From Serripes groenlandicus (Eukaryota; Mollusca; Bivalvia; Cardiida; Cardiidae), in the NCBI GenBank assembly GCA_031761405.1, contig JASEVX010000005.1, positions 4,831,391 to 4,895,390 of the forward strand: 64,000 nucleotides of DNA, in the 5' to 3' direction. Positions 52,548-63,272 of this stretch are shown piece after piece; the stretch's first letter is position 1; each line of letters starts with the position of its first letter. A program made the position numbers and the translations under genes. The notes below the pieces were generated by a model that saw only the letters and a program-made list of their open reading frames with translations, was not told where the DNA came from and ran no database searches.

Positions 52548-54063
52548 ACAATATTACAAGAGAAAGGATATCTATAGTGCAGTTATGCATAAAACACTAA
52601 CATTATAGTAGTTGAATACACAGTTATTAACTGAGGGGCATATTGGAACATCAGGGGTGGGGTCAAGTGAAAATGTATCATAACTTGCATTGTTTTGTCA
52701 ACGAAGTGAATGATAATTGAAGCCTTTCATTGTTTATGATCAATCTCCATTCCAAAGTAGGTTGACCATACACACAACCAACTAATTATTGATCATAAAC
52801 AGTAATGGAAATGAGTAATCTTGCCAATCATTAGTCTTAGTATGTATACAGTGCTTCCATTAAGGAATAATTATAAGATTTGTGAATTCCACATACACTT
52901 TTCAAGATGTTTGTCAGAATATTTGAATTTTATTATTTTTCAATAAAACCACAAAACAGACAATTAAGGATTTACATGCAATAGCACGTCATTTTACCTT
53001 TCCTCTTTTAAAGTCAACAGTGGACACCTTTGCAGCAATCTACTTTTAAAACAATGAGATAAGGGTTAAATTGCTGAAGACATGAGTTTTCTCTTTTTCT
53101 CAAAATGATATTAGCTTAGCATCCTAATTACATCATGTTGAAATGTAGTCCAATATCTATAAATTAGACCACCTTCGAAATATAATATCAACTAAACAGT
53201 TAAATCTCATTGAAATTGTTGTATAATTTAAACTTAATTTCGAACATAAACTCTACAACATGTTAATTTATTTTAATTCTTTCCTTCCTTTTTTATAATG
53301 AAAACAACAAACTTCATGTTTTAAAATTATAGTATGATGAGCGCCCTTGTGTCAATGATGCATAACAATATGCAGATCGGAAGCAATATGTATTTAGGGA
53401 ATTAAATGACACGTTTAAAATTGTCAAGGACGAAATAATTTTGTGCGAAAGACCCGATTCTTTCTTATTCGCAGAGGTGTCGTTCTTGAAACTCTCTTTA
53501 TAGGCAGAGAGTGTTCGTTCAAAGTCATTTTTCCATTAAAACCAGTTTTATCTCGGTTGGTTCTTTTCTTCATTTGTTTCGAACATCTAAATGTGTTTCG
53601 AACCAAATAAACATTTTAAATCACATATAATTTACTATTTGTAAGTGAGTGTAAAGAGCGGCTCTCTGCAAAGGAGATTTATCTACGCAGTTGGTATTCG
53701 CGAGTCACGCAGGCGCGCGTAAGTAAACAAATTAGACTGCGACGTAAAGGTTTGTAGTTATCGACTTTTGATTACATGTAGTGTAAAATAAAGTATACCA
53801 GTCTAGCTAATAGGGACTGTTTTGTCTTCGTAAAAAAAACAAAAAAACATAAATGCGAGTCAAAATAAAGAAACTGAAAATACCTAAAACATCGGAATAT
53901 TTATTTCATTTTAGATGTGTCATTACTTAGTGTTTTTAAACAAACACAATTGTAATATGTTCAAGACATCTAAATGTGTTTCTTTCTAATAATAATCCCC
54001 CCTCCCATGTGATTTCAGAAAACCTATTAAAAATAGAAGTCGCGGGCTTCTGCCCGGCGACTA
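52548..54063 (+). mobile_element. Helitron-like non-autonomous element, copy 2
   Basis: Long match to copy 1 with an extra block of about 350 bp (52964-53312). Ends CCTATTAAAAATAGAAGTCG then CGGGCTTCTGCCCGGCGACTAAT, an intact hairpin next to CTAAT. Confidence 0.5.
53000..53120. mobile_element. Eroded TTAA-MITE-like insert in Helitron-like copy 2
   Basis: TACCTTTCCTCTTTTAAAG, CCTTTGCAGCAATC, AGGGTTAAATTGCTGAAG. Also present at 56233-56340, so it predates the copying. Confidence 0.4.
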
Positions 54064-54069
54064 ATAAAC

Positions 54070-54520
54070 GCTTTATTAGTTGTTGCAATATATGAAAGCG
54101 TCTAGATGATAAGACTGGTTTACAAAAGTTTAAAGGACACGAGGTCATGCAGTGTACAATTTGGACACGTCTGTACGTTCTAGCGTCAATTAGCAATCAA
54201 TGCTGAAAGTGTAGCCTAATTGAGTTGGAGATCGAGCATTATCGTATATGCCTATATATATTTGAAATCGCAAGGCCTACACCGAGATACGGCTTATTAC
54301 TTTGCATGATTTTCTACACGATCGCCACTTCTGTCCATCGGTGCTTTGATTTCACCAGGGTTTGATGGCGAGCATCTTCACCCAAACTTGCGTTTCCTGA
54401 TGCCTTTCAGCTCATTCTTGGTGAAAGACGCTTACTAAATTATTTTTTTAATATTCGATAAAATTGAATGGTCGGGCCCGGATCGATCTTATGACCCTTT
54501 GATGGATAGCATACATCGCT
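54070..54520. other. Sequence with no recognised feature
   Basis: Nothing recognised. Confidence 0.35.
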
Positions 54521-54524
54521 ACCA

Positions 54525-54745
54525 AATAAAAGACCGCCTCGGGTGCGGGAGGTCGCGGGTGCGATCCCCGGTCGGGTCATACTGTAGTAATGGCTGCCCT
54601 CCTTATCGCTCAGGCTTGCGAGGTTAGCATTACGACTGACTGACTGGTGTCAGGATACATGGACCAGTAGAACTGGTAACTTACCAACGAAACGCCGTGA
54701 TATAACTGAACTATTGTTGAAGCGACGTAAAATACCAAACAATCA
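54525..54745 (+). mobile_element. tRNA-derived SINE
   Basis: GTGCGATCCCCGGTCGGGTC, TACATGGACCAGTAGAACTGG, AACGCCGTGATATAACTG, TTGTTGAAGCGACGTAAAATAC. This shows the parent sequence of the 50-bp minisatellite unit at 28 kb. Confidence 0.88.
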
Positions 54746-55102
54746 ATTACCGAATTCGCAAACTGGTCTACTCAAGATAAAATGAACAGACACGGACAGT
54801 AAGATTCGTGTCGGTCACCATGGGATACGGGGCGCCTTCTTGGCATTGTGTTGACTGCTACTATATTTGAGATACCGTAAATTAACTCGTCGTACGACAC
54901 TTTCGGACCATGGATGTCAAGATACACGCCTTACTGGGCGGGCAAGATACCCTTCAAAATAGCCACTCCGTCAATCACAAAGAAAATGTTGCAAATGGCA
55001 ATGGAGATATATTCGTTTTTGTAATTCATTAGTTCTAGAACAAATGAACATAGAATCCAGACTACAATTACGAATGTTTTTGATACCAGGTTGCTCAGAT
55101 AC

Positions 55103-55420
55103 TTGATTGATTGCTTTGGGATTAACGCCGTTTTAATCAATTTGTCAACCTGTTTTTATACCCATATCTTTCATGGCTTTGTCTCAGTGGTACTCTATAC
55201 TAGAGTCCTAACAAACAGCTGGTTGCCTTTCTAAATAGACTTTTAGCCAATCGATGGAAGACGAATGACGCTCGTCACATTGACTTTTGTCGAATGTCTT
55301 AAAGAATTTTGGCCAAGCTAGGGTTCGAACTCACATCCACTGGATTGACAGTCATCGTCACTACCAATCTTGGGTTCGACCTCACGACCCCTGAATTGAA
55401 CGCTAGCGTCACTAACGAAG
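55103..55420 (-). mobile_element. SINE, inverse
   Basis: TTGATTGATTGCTTTGGGATTAACGCCG, GCCAATCGATGGAAGACG, GGGTTCGAACTCACATCC; the head-like part occurs twice (55320, 55370). Confidence 0.78.
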
Positions 55421-55635
55421 GAGATAACGGGGCTTGGCTTCACAGAGACATAACTGAGCCACGACACTACCTTTGAGGCATGTTTTGAAAACAATGATAA
55501 CTTCATATATTGGAAAAGTACACACTTGTTTAGTCGCTTAATGATCAGAGCCGTTCTAAACAGGCGTACTGCATTATGTTTGTTCAACAAGATAGAGGAA
55601 TTTCAGGGGCGTAGCTTTGCAATAATCAATGTGTA

Positions 55636-55818
55636 GGCCGTCTCGTGAAAAAATCAACATTGTGGACTATGCGTAAAGTATCGAGCCGGATCAGTCTAAG
55701 CATGCCACACAGGTTTACCCGGATAGACACTTTTCGCCTCCTGTGTATTTTCTGTTTCTGGAATCACTACTCTATAAATCTATCGCAGGCTGATCTGATC
55801 TATACATTACGTAGATGT
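55636..55818. mobile_element. GAGCCG palindromic MITE, copy 4 (deleted)
   Basis: Left arm and centre intact; right arm cut at GATCTATACATTACGTAGATG. Confidence 0.8.
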
Positions 55819-56111
55819 CTATCGCCGCAGCTGTATTTTGGGGGCATTTTGAGAACAATGTATGTGCACGTGCCTACAGTGCCTAAAGGGAGCTACGCCC
55901 CTGAATTGGAAGTTTCTAGCCAGACTTCGCGGCGGCACATACTCTTTTCTGATCTCGAGGATTCTGATCTCGAGGATCTTCATTGTTCGTATCAATCCGG
56001 TGGTGTTATTAGAAGTGTGTGAGGTGATACAGAAATACTGTCTACACAATCGTAGAGCAGGATAAGGTTTCACTTCAATGCTTAAACTCGCTATCAACGA
56101 TCGTACAATCG

Positions 56112-56465
56112 GCAAAATTCCACATACACTTTTCAAGATGTTTGTCAGAATATTTGAATTTTATTATTTATCAATAAAACCACTAAACAGACAATTTAGG
56201 ATTTGCATGCAATAGCACGTCATTTTACCTTTCCCCTATTAAAGTCAACATTGGACACCTTTGCAGCAATCTACTTTTAAAACAATGAGAAAAGGGTCAT
56301 GAGTTTTCTCTTTTTCTCAAAATGATTTTCGCTTGGCATCCTAATTATATCATATTTTGACAAATGTTAAATTTAGTCCAATATTTATAAATTAGACTAC
56401 GCTCGAAATATAATATCCGCTAAACAGTTAAATTTCATTGAAATTGTTGTATAACATAAACTAGT
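56112..56465 (+). mobile_element. Helitron-like element copy 3, 5' block
   Basis: ATTCCACATACACTTTTCAAG onwards matches 52886-53260 including the extra block. Confidence 0.5.
56233..56340. mobile_element. Eroded TTAA-MITE-like insert in copy 3
   Basis: Counterpart of 53000-53120. Confidence 0.4.
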
Positions 56466-57175
56466 ACTAGTCTGGCAACATGGACGATTTCATTTACCAA
56501 ATTAGTGATCGATAAATCAATTTTTTTAAACACATTATCGCGGTGTCGGATAAATACGGCCAAGTATATGTTGATGTTTATTCGGCGATAGTTGATTAAC
56601 GTCAGTTTTGACCTAGATGTTAAACAAATTATCTAGATTGTAGACCAACCAAATGTTGTATTTAATGAATAATGTCGAAAAAATAAAGGAAATGAAACGT
56701 TTTGATTGGTTCATAGTTAAGTTGGCGATCCTACGAGAGGCACTAATAAGGTGAAGTTTTAAAATGAAATGTTCTGTATACTAACTTTTAATTGTTTTCC
56801 TTATTTCAGTGAAAACGTATGAAATATAATATTTAAGAGCAAAATATTAATTATTTTTGAAACCTGATAAGTTATTTTTCGTCAATTGAAACTTATACAC
56901 CTCTTGGGAGCCTCCAGTGATCTCCAGTCATGTGGGTTATTCTCGGCCTTGATACTCTATTTATAGAAATTGAAGCTGTATGGAGATGGCCGATTAGCCT
57001 TTACACATAGATTATTGTTATGATTTAGTAGTTGATACTGGGATTAAGATAAAAACAAGTGGATTCCATCGTTCTCGTTTACTATTTAATAATTTCTGAG
57101 AGTTTATATAATTTTGGCTGACACGTGGTTCTAAAAAGAAAAAAGATAAACAAAAAACGCGCAAGCTACACTCGA
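56466..57175. other. AT-rich sequence, nothing recognised
   Basis: No supported feature. Confidence 0.35.
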
Positions 57176-57177
57176 TT

Positions 57178-57705
57178 ACCGATTCTATATTTTTTAAAGA
57201 ACAGTGTTCTAAACAAACAATGTTCTAAACAAACAATGTTCTAATCGAACAATGTTCCAACTGGTGCACGATTATAATGCACAACCAATTCAAGGAGCTG
57301 TCGAATTCTTAGATATACAACATCCCGACCAAAAAGAAAATTTGTCCCCAAATTGACAAAAGATGTCTCCTTGAATGGTAACCAGTTGGAATTGGAAACA
57401 GAAATATACAACAAACTGACATGGTGGCCTAAAAAGATTTTCACACAGAAGCATAACTGTCTGAGGGTGGCCAAACCAAGGACGACAGTCAAACACACAG
57501 ATAAGCAGGCTAGCATTCCAGCAGTAATTTATATTTCTTTAAGTAAACCATTAATATCAAATATCTCACATTATTGCTATGAACCGATTCTATATATTTT
57601 AAAGAACAATTATTTTCTAATCGAATAATGTTCCAACTGGTTCACGATTATAATGCATTACCAATTCAAGGACCTGACGAATTCTTAGATATACAACATT
57701 ATTGC
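57178..57705. repeat. Direct-repeat pair flanking about 255 bp
   Basis: ACCGATTCTATAT...AATGTTCCAACTGGTGCACG...GAATTCTTAGATATACAACA occurs at 57178-57330 and 57585-57705. The first copy has an extra triplication of AAACAATGTTCTA. Confidence 0.85.
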
Positions 57706-57995
57706 GCTATTTTTTTTTATTACTGGAAAATGACGGATTGTTTTGATTATTAACACAACCTTTCTGATATTCAAGTCAAATAATATGCGCATCTTCCATT
57801 TCTAAGTGTTTTCTCATATTGATCGCCGTTTATCTTTTCTTGTTTTTAAATTACACGTATAAGAATTATCAAGTTTTTGTATATCTCATGATCAAGCCTT
57901 GCTCACGACAAACGGTGAAATCTAGAGGTAAATAAAACTTATTGGTTACACACCGAATGAGAGCAGTAGTAAATAGTAGCGTGTGCAAAAATTAC

Positions 57996-58451
57996 AAGAC
58001 GCTAGTCACGTGATCAACAGTTTTAGCTTAGAAACAGTTCATATTTTAGATATACATGGATAAACATTAATTCTTCACAAATCAAGACATCTCTTTGAAC
58101 ATGAAAATAACATTCAGTAAGTTAAAATTGCTATTAAAAGAAGAATTCGACGTGATTTTTATCTCAATATTGACACATAATAGTCTGCTGCAAGTCTAAT
58201 AGGGATACTTTTGTCTTCGTAAATAAGACAAAAAAAACATAAATGCGAGTCAAAATAAAGAAACTGCAAATACTTAAAACATAGGAATATTTATTTCATT
58301 TAAGATGTCATACCTTAGTATTTTAAAACAAACACAATTGTAATATGTTCAAGACATTTACATTTGTTTTTTTCTAATAATAAATCCTCCCCCCATGTCA
58401 TTTCCGAAAACCTATTAAAAATATAAGTCGCGGGCTTCTGGCCCGGCGACT
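57996..58451 (+). mobile_element. Helitron-like element copy 3, 3' block
   Basis: GATCAACAGTTTTAGCTTAG to CGGGCTTCTGGCCCGGCGACTAATT; matches 41607-42056. Confidence 0.5.
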
Positions 58452-58544
58452 AATTAGCACAGCACAAACCTCACATCTATACCGGGGATTAAACGACTTT
58501 CTCATAGCGCTTGCAGTATGATTTTCTTAGGTTAAAAATTGTAT

Positions 58545-58780
58545 AGGTCCATGAAGTTAGGTTGACGAGTGACGAATAGACGAGTGAAGAACTGTGACAT
58601 TTGTTTAGGTCCATGAAGTTAGGTTGACGAGTGACAAATAGACGAGTGACGGACTGTGACATTCTTTTAGGTCCGTGAAGTTAGGTTGACGAGCGACGAT
58701 TAGACGAGTGACGGCCTGTGACATTGTCTTAGGTCTGTGAAGTTAGGTTGACGAATGACGAATTGACGAGTGACAAGCTG
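58545..58780. repeat. 62-bp tandem repeat, four units
   Basis: AGGTCCATGAAGTTAGGTTG + ACGAGTGACGAATAGACGAG + TGACGGACTGTGACATTNTTTT. Confidence 0.95.
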
Positions 58781-59670
58781 TTATTAAACAGCTAAAGTAA
58801 GTTGATATTTTCTGAACATGTAAACTATTCACCGTGCGTCCTGAAAATAAATCTTTATAAGAAAGAACCTAAAATAAGCTATGAGCTTTCAGTCCAATTC
58901 ATTTCTCCATTGTATATTTTTTTATGTTTCCTTCTATGTAAAAAGCATGATAATTTAGTACAATTCAACTAATCTAGAAACGCGCTTCGTCAAGTTCGTC
59001 AATGGTTTTAGGGAGACAACTTTTGAAAAATGTAATCAATTTTATGGTCTAATGGAAACAACTTTAGAAAATGAAATATATTGTCAAGTTCTTCAATTTT
59101 GTTGACGAATTGACGAAAAATTAACGATACAAATATTTTTTCTAAACTCTAAAGCTTAGACGGTGTTTAAATGATCCAAAAATTATCTCCCTTAGACCTT
59201 TTGCAGGATAGCTTAGCGTATTTTGCAGAGAGGTTATAACCATAACTTTCTAAGCGACAAGCGGTCCTGCTTAATACAAGACAAAGTTATGGAACACAGC
59301 AATCTAAATTCATTACCTAAAAGTGTGCGTTTTTCCAAGCTGAAATTCATAGTGGTATCACAGATGGGGCAAAGCATGAACAGTTTTTTCTTAAAGGCAT
59401 AAAGCAGACAAACGTTTGTTTAGATATAATTTGGAGCTTAGCAAATAAGTCATATTATGACCGTAAAACATGCATGTGGACTTTCAATACAATATTCTGA
59501 GAAGAAAACGTTTGGTTATGTTGCGACTCAATTTTGGAAAACAAAAGAATGAAAGTAAAACCTAATAACCTATCGTATAGTTCATTTATAATCCAGTGTT
59601 TATAAAACAGTTTTGACAAATAACGATATTTTAACTTCATGTTTAACAAAGACGTAAAACAATAATTCTG
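58781..59670. other. Sequence with no recognised feature
   Basis: GACGAATTGACGAAAAATTAACG (59100) echoes the neighbouring tandem repeat; no other feature. Confidence 0.35.
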
Positions 59671-59676
59671 TTTAGG

Positions 59677-59755
59677 TCAATATTCCATGTGTCCACCCCG
59701 TTTGTCAATTACAGCTAAACACCGGCGTCTCATATTATCTATTGTTTGGTGCTGG
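59677..59755 (-). pseudogene. C-terminal tail of a Tc1/mariner-type transposase
   Basis: Minus-strand translation gives QTIDNMRRRCLAVIDKRGGH followed by MEY and stop TGA. NMRRRCxAVIxxRGGHxxY is the usual C-terminal signature of Tc1-like transposases. Only about 25 codons remain; no DDE core or terminal inverted repeats are nearby. Confidence 0.6.
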
Positions 59756-59796
59756 GACGACTAATAATTTGTATTTGTTGTCCCAGTTGTCCCAGG

Positions 59797-59883
59797 TATG
59801 AACTACTGTTAAAAACGCCGTTATGTGTATGAACTACTGTTAAAAACGCCGGTATGTGTATGAACTACTGTTAAAAACGCCTA
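59797..59883. repeat. 31-bp tandem repeat, three units
   Basis: GTATGAACTACTGTTAAAAA + CGCCGGTATGT. Confidence 0.95.
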
Positions 59884-60147
59884 AGCCTTCTTCAGGAATT
59901 AGATATACTCTCACTGTTTTTATTCCAAACAATAACAAAACTTTGACGTAAACGATATCCTTTCAGAGGAACTTGTGGGGGTTAACACTCAAGTTCCAGC
60001 CTGGGCACATATTGAAGAAGAAAATCCATTATTGAAACCAGGGGCCGGTATAAACCCCGGACTGTATAGCCCGGAACCGTGTCGCCATCTGTGAAATTGT
60101 GATTTCATATCGGATACCAGGTTTCTTTGTGTACGACATGCTTCATC

Positions 60148-60209
60148 TTATCCCTTTTCCCATACAACAAATATGCAGCAGACGACTGTGAAAATATCAA
60201 GACAAAACC
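60148..60209 (-). mobile_element. TTAA-MITE left fragment
   Basis: CTTATCCCTTTTCCCATACAAC, TGCAGCAGACGACTG; cut by the following palindromic repeat half. Confidence 0.65.
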
Positions 60210-60219
60210 AGGGGCGTAC

Positions 60220-60291
60220 AATCCACACAGACTGATCTGGGTCGATTCATTACGCAGAGGCCATAATGTTGGTTTTCTCGCAAGACGGTTC
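60220..60291. mobile_element. GAGCCG palindromic MITE, right half
   Basis: GATCTGGGTCGATTCATTACGC, CATAATGTTGGTTTTCTCGC; 33 bp upstream of exon A of the galactosyltransferase. Confidence 0.78.
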
Positions 60292-60323
60292 AGATCGTGT
60301 TATACACCTTACCTATCTTTCAG

Positions 60324-63258
60324 AATGCCGTATTCCGAGTATTTTGGCGGTGTAAGTGCGATTTCTACGGCACATTTCCGCCAGATCAACGGGTTCTCCA
60401 ATATTTATTTTAGGTGGGGTGGGGAAGACGACGATATATATATATACAGGAGGTACGTTACCCCAGGGATACTATATTACTTGATCACATGACAATGCTT
60501 GTATCCGATATAATATCCCATTACGTATTTCTTCATGTCTAATATAATATGACACTATTTTTTTTATTCATCCGCGATTGTTTCACAAAATTGCTGAGGA
60601 CGTGTGTCCGGTAAACACAAACGTCACGATAGATGGACGAGGTAAAGGGACCATTATTGGTCATAAAAATAATATATTTTTTTGTGATTAGTTAACCGTT
60701 TATTAAGTATTACATTTTGGGACTATTTTCTGAACGCGAGACCCCGATTTTCTTTTTGTGTTTCGTCATCTGATAAAAAGAATCTGACATTCGTTGACAT
60801 TTCATAAAGCTTTATTAAACTCGTCCAAGAAATGTGTTATTAAGCCCGCCAATAGCTCGCTTTATAACAATGTCTTGAACTCGTTTATTAAAACTGTATA
60901 TGAAATGACAACTCATGTCAGATTTTGTATATGTCCCCGGTTACCGCATTAATCACTTCCCACACGTACCAGATCGACTTCAGACGACTAGGAAAAATGT
61001 CTGTAACTGAAAGTGTAGTCATTAAATATAGTTGAACACTTTGTTGCACATTTGCAACATTGTTTTCTAACGTCGTCTGCTGCAGATGTGTTTGCATGCG
61101 ACCGAGTGTTAATCACTTCTTTGATATCTATATAGACAAAAGGAACTGACACTTTAAAAACATCTAACTTATACAAGGTGATATAAAGGGAATATTATGT
61201 TACAGTAGCGAGTAGTTGGGGTGGAGAAGACGATGATATGTACAGAAGGTACGTTACCTCAGGGACACTATATTACATAATAAGCAGATTATTTAAAAAA
61301 AAGATAAATTTATAAAAGGTGATATATAGGGAATATTATGTTACTGTCGCGATACATGTTTTAGTATTATACTACGAGGGGCGTGGACAATTGATATCTC
61401 GCGTGATCAAAGGTCCAGAGAGATGTCAAATTGGCCACGCCCCGAGTAGACTATACTAAAATCTTCATCGCTACTGCAACATAATGTTCCTTTTATTATT
61501 TACCATGTATAGACAGAGTAAATCAAAGAACTGAAGTACTGGTAACGAATTATTTTGAACATTTGTAAAATCTAATTTATGAATGCAATTGATCATGCTA
61601 TTGCACAATTTAGTCTATTTTATTATTATTAATATTTTTGTCCAGAGATTTTTTTTTATCAGTTGACAGTTTTAGTAAATGTAGCATTTCAACGGCGATG
61701 CGAGCGTTTAACATGCACACTAACTCTTTCACTGAGCTCTGCGTAAAGTCTGTCAAAACACCCATGGCATATTTGTGAGATTTACATTGTTAGTTCGATT
61801 TGTTTTCGTCACCAGGATTTCGGCTTATATTATAACTATGTTTCATGTGAGTGAATTAATTATTATAAATCTATAATGTTTAACAAATCGCATAAAATAA
61901 GAATTAAAAAAAAAAAAAAAAGAACAGTTCCTATTAGGACTCGAACTCGCGTCCATAAGTAGTCCATGATTAGTAGTTCTACACGCTCTCCATTGCACCA
62001 CGGTACTTTGATACAACATTTGAGCGTTACTTTCGTATATATATTAAGCAGCGATGCGAGCGTTTAAAATGCACACTGACTATTTCACTGAGCTCTGCGT
62101 AGTGGCATATTTGTGAGACTATACAGCGTGGGGTCGACTTCTAGTGAATGGGCATACGACTAAAATTCATACTCGTGGCTTATACGTACCTGCCGACAAA
62201 TGAAATATATATGCGCGTACTGTTAATTTGATATTTTCTAGAAAATTGATGATCTATGATGATTCGATAGTATAATTATGACTTCACTGTATTGAAATAA
62301 CACGTAGAAGTGTAGTTTAACCGTGACTTCCGGAATCAAACACGATCGCGTTAACTGTATTATTTTTTGAGAAAAAATAATTCGTTAAAAATGATTAAAA
62401 TACAAATTGATTTATTCTTGATAAAGAAATAACACAATTTGCACATAAAATACAAATTATGATTGGCGTGTGAACCACCCCCAACAACCACATTTTGAAT
62501 GACACAAAAGCATATTTTAATGACGCCACTTCATTTTTCAGTGATGTACCATTACCATATTTGGTAATGTATTTAACTTATACGGAATTTGAATCCGTCG
62601 TGTTTGAACTGCGCATGACTATCTGCATGTATTTGCACCGAAAATGGTCAGGTATATAATAAAGTCCTAGATGCATATTTGAGCAAAAAAGAAAACTGTA
62701 AATACCAATTTACCTTTACATGATCCCGTTACGGAGATGTTAGCCGTGTTACCTCCCCTGATATCACGCTATCGCATAGTGAGAACGGTGAACCAGTTTC
62801 CATTCGATGCCTGTGAGGAGAAGACCATCGAGGCCCATGTCACCACAATCCGATTGTATATCATTCATATCGTATATGAGCCGTTTCACGAGAAAACCAA
62901 CATTATGGACTCGGCGTAATGTATCGATCCAGATCAGCCCATGCAGTCCTTACATGCTAATCCGGGTCGACACATTCCGTCTCAGGGGAGAGAATATAGT
63001 TATAGAGAAATTATTCCTGAAACAGAAAATCCACAGGAGGCGAAAAGTGTCTGTCCGGGTTAGCTTGCGCCGCATGCTTAGGTTCACCCGGATCGATACT
63101 TTATGCAGAGTCCACACTGTTGGTTTTCTCGTTATTCGGCTCATACGACTTTCTAATTTCAGGATACAACACAGGAATCTGACGGTTATAAGATATCCTA
63201 ACAATGTTGCGCGATATACAATGCTGGCTCATAAACGTGCTAGCGTTAATCCGGAGAG
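60324..63258 (+). CDS. Beta-1,4-galactosyltransferase, two internal exons (partial)
   Basis: Exon A 60324-60452 (acceptor CTATCTTTCAG, donor GTACGT, exit phase 2) and exon B 63163-63258 (acceptor TCTAATTTCAG, donor GTAACT, exit phase 2) splice in frame. Exon A encodes MPYSEYFGGVSAISTAHFRQ, INGFSN and WGGEDDD; exon B encodes LTVIRYPNNVARYTMLAHKR and NPER. These are family-7 glycosyltransferase hallmarks: FGGVSA, the (W)GGEDDD acceptor/metal loop and the M.xH metal-binding stretch. The exon edges after DDD..R and NP.R match vertebrate B4GALT genes as I know them. The enzyme is a Golgi type II membrane protein transferring a sugar from a UDP donor to terminal GlcNAc. Earlier exons (stem, DVD motif) and the last exon are not in view. 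Odd: W-G before WGGEDDD is F-R here, and two extra residues (IY) follow DDD at a (TA)n tract. The exact paralogue cannot be told. Confidence 0.85.
60775..60930. mobile_element. Hairpin MITE, about 150 bp
   Basis: AATCTGACATTCGTTGACATTTCATA mirrors TATGAAATGACAACTCATGTCAGATT, with TTAATAA..CTCG inner arms. Confidence 0.82.
60949..61112 (-). mobile_element. TTAA-MITE, hairpin reduced
   Basis: TTAATCACTTCCCACACGTAC to GCGACCGAGTGTTAA. Confidence 0.75.
61209..61280 (+). pseudogene. Partial second copy of the galactosyltransferase GGEDDD exon end
   Basis: TGG GGT GGA GAA GAC GAT GAT ATG TAC AGA AG|GTACGT at 61216-61248 repeats the end of exon A plus about 30 bp of its intron. It lacks the FGGVSA part. 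Unlike exon A, it reads DDDMYRR, the canonical length. GAGTAG immediately before it could act as an acceptor. Either an exon-duplication remnant or an alternative 3' cassette. Confidence 0.65.
61325..61495. mobile_element. Palindromic MITE, about 165 bp
   Basis: GGAATATTATGTTACTGTCGCGAT and ACGAGGGGCGTGG pair with CCACGCCCCGAGTAG and ATCGCTACTGCAACATAATGTTCC. A left-arm copy also lies at 61188-61212, immediately before the second GGEDDD fragment. Confidence 0.85.
61690..62125. repeat. Direct repeat pair around a tRNA-like segment
   Basis: GCGATGCGAGCGTTTAACATGCACAC...TTTCACTGAGCTCTGCG at 61695-61790 and 62050-62125. Confidence 0.85.
61905..62010 (-). mobile_element. Degenerate tRNA-like segment
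   Basis: The inverse strand reads TGGTGCAATGGAGAGCG (box A) and GAGTTCGAGTCC (box B) and ends in a T run. T-arm pairing is broken, so a SINE head is more likely than a working tRNA gene. Confidence 0.5.
62130..62733. other. Intronic sequence, nothing firm
   Basis: The 62440-62580 segment (AATGACGCCACTTC, CAGTGATGTACCATTACCATA) resembles 37690-37720, an old repeat. Confidence 0.4.
62734..62880 (+). other. Unassigned open segment, possible exon or relic
   Basis: An open frame reads DPVTEMLAVLPPLISRYRIV, then NQFPFDACEEKTIEAHVTTI, before running into a GAGCCG palindromic repeat at 62878. The residue pattern looks more protein-like than most open frames here, and the segment sits in the intron between galactosyltransferase exons A and B. 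No convincing splice sites and no recognised family; could be chance. Confidence 0.2.
62878..63143. mobile_element. GAGCCG palindromic MITE, copy 5
   Basis: GAGCCGTTTCACGAGAAAAC to GTTGGTTTTCTCGTTATTCGGCTC; nearly complete, ending about 20 bp before exon B. Confidence 0.88.
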
Positions 63259-63272
63259 GTAACTAATGAAAT

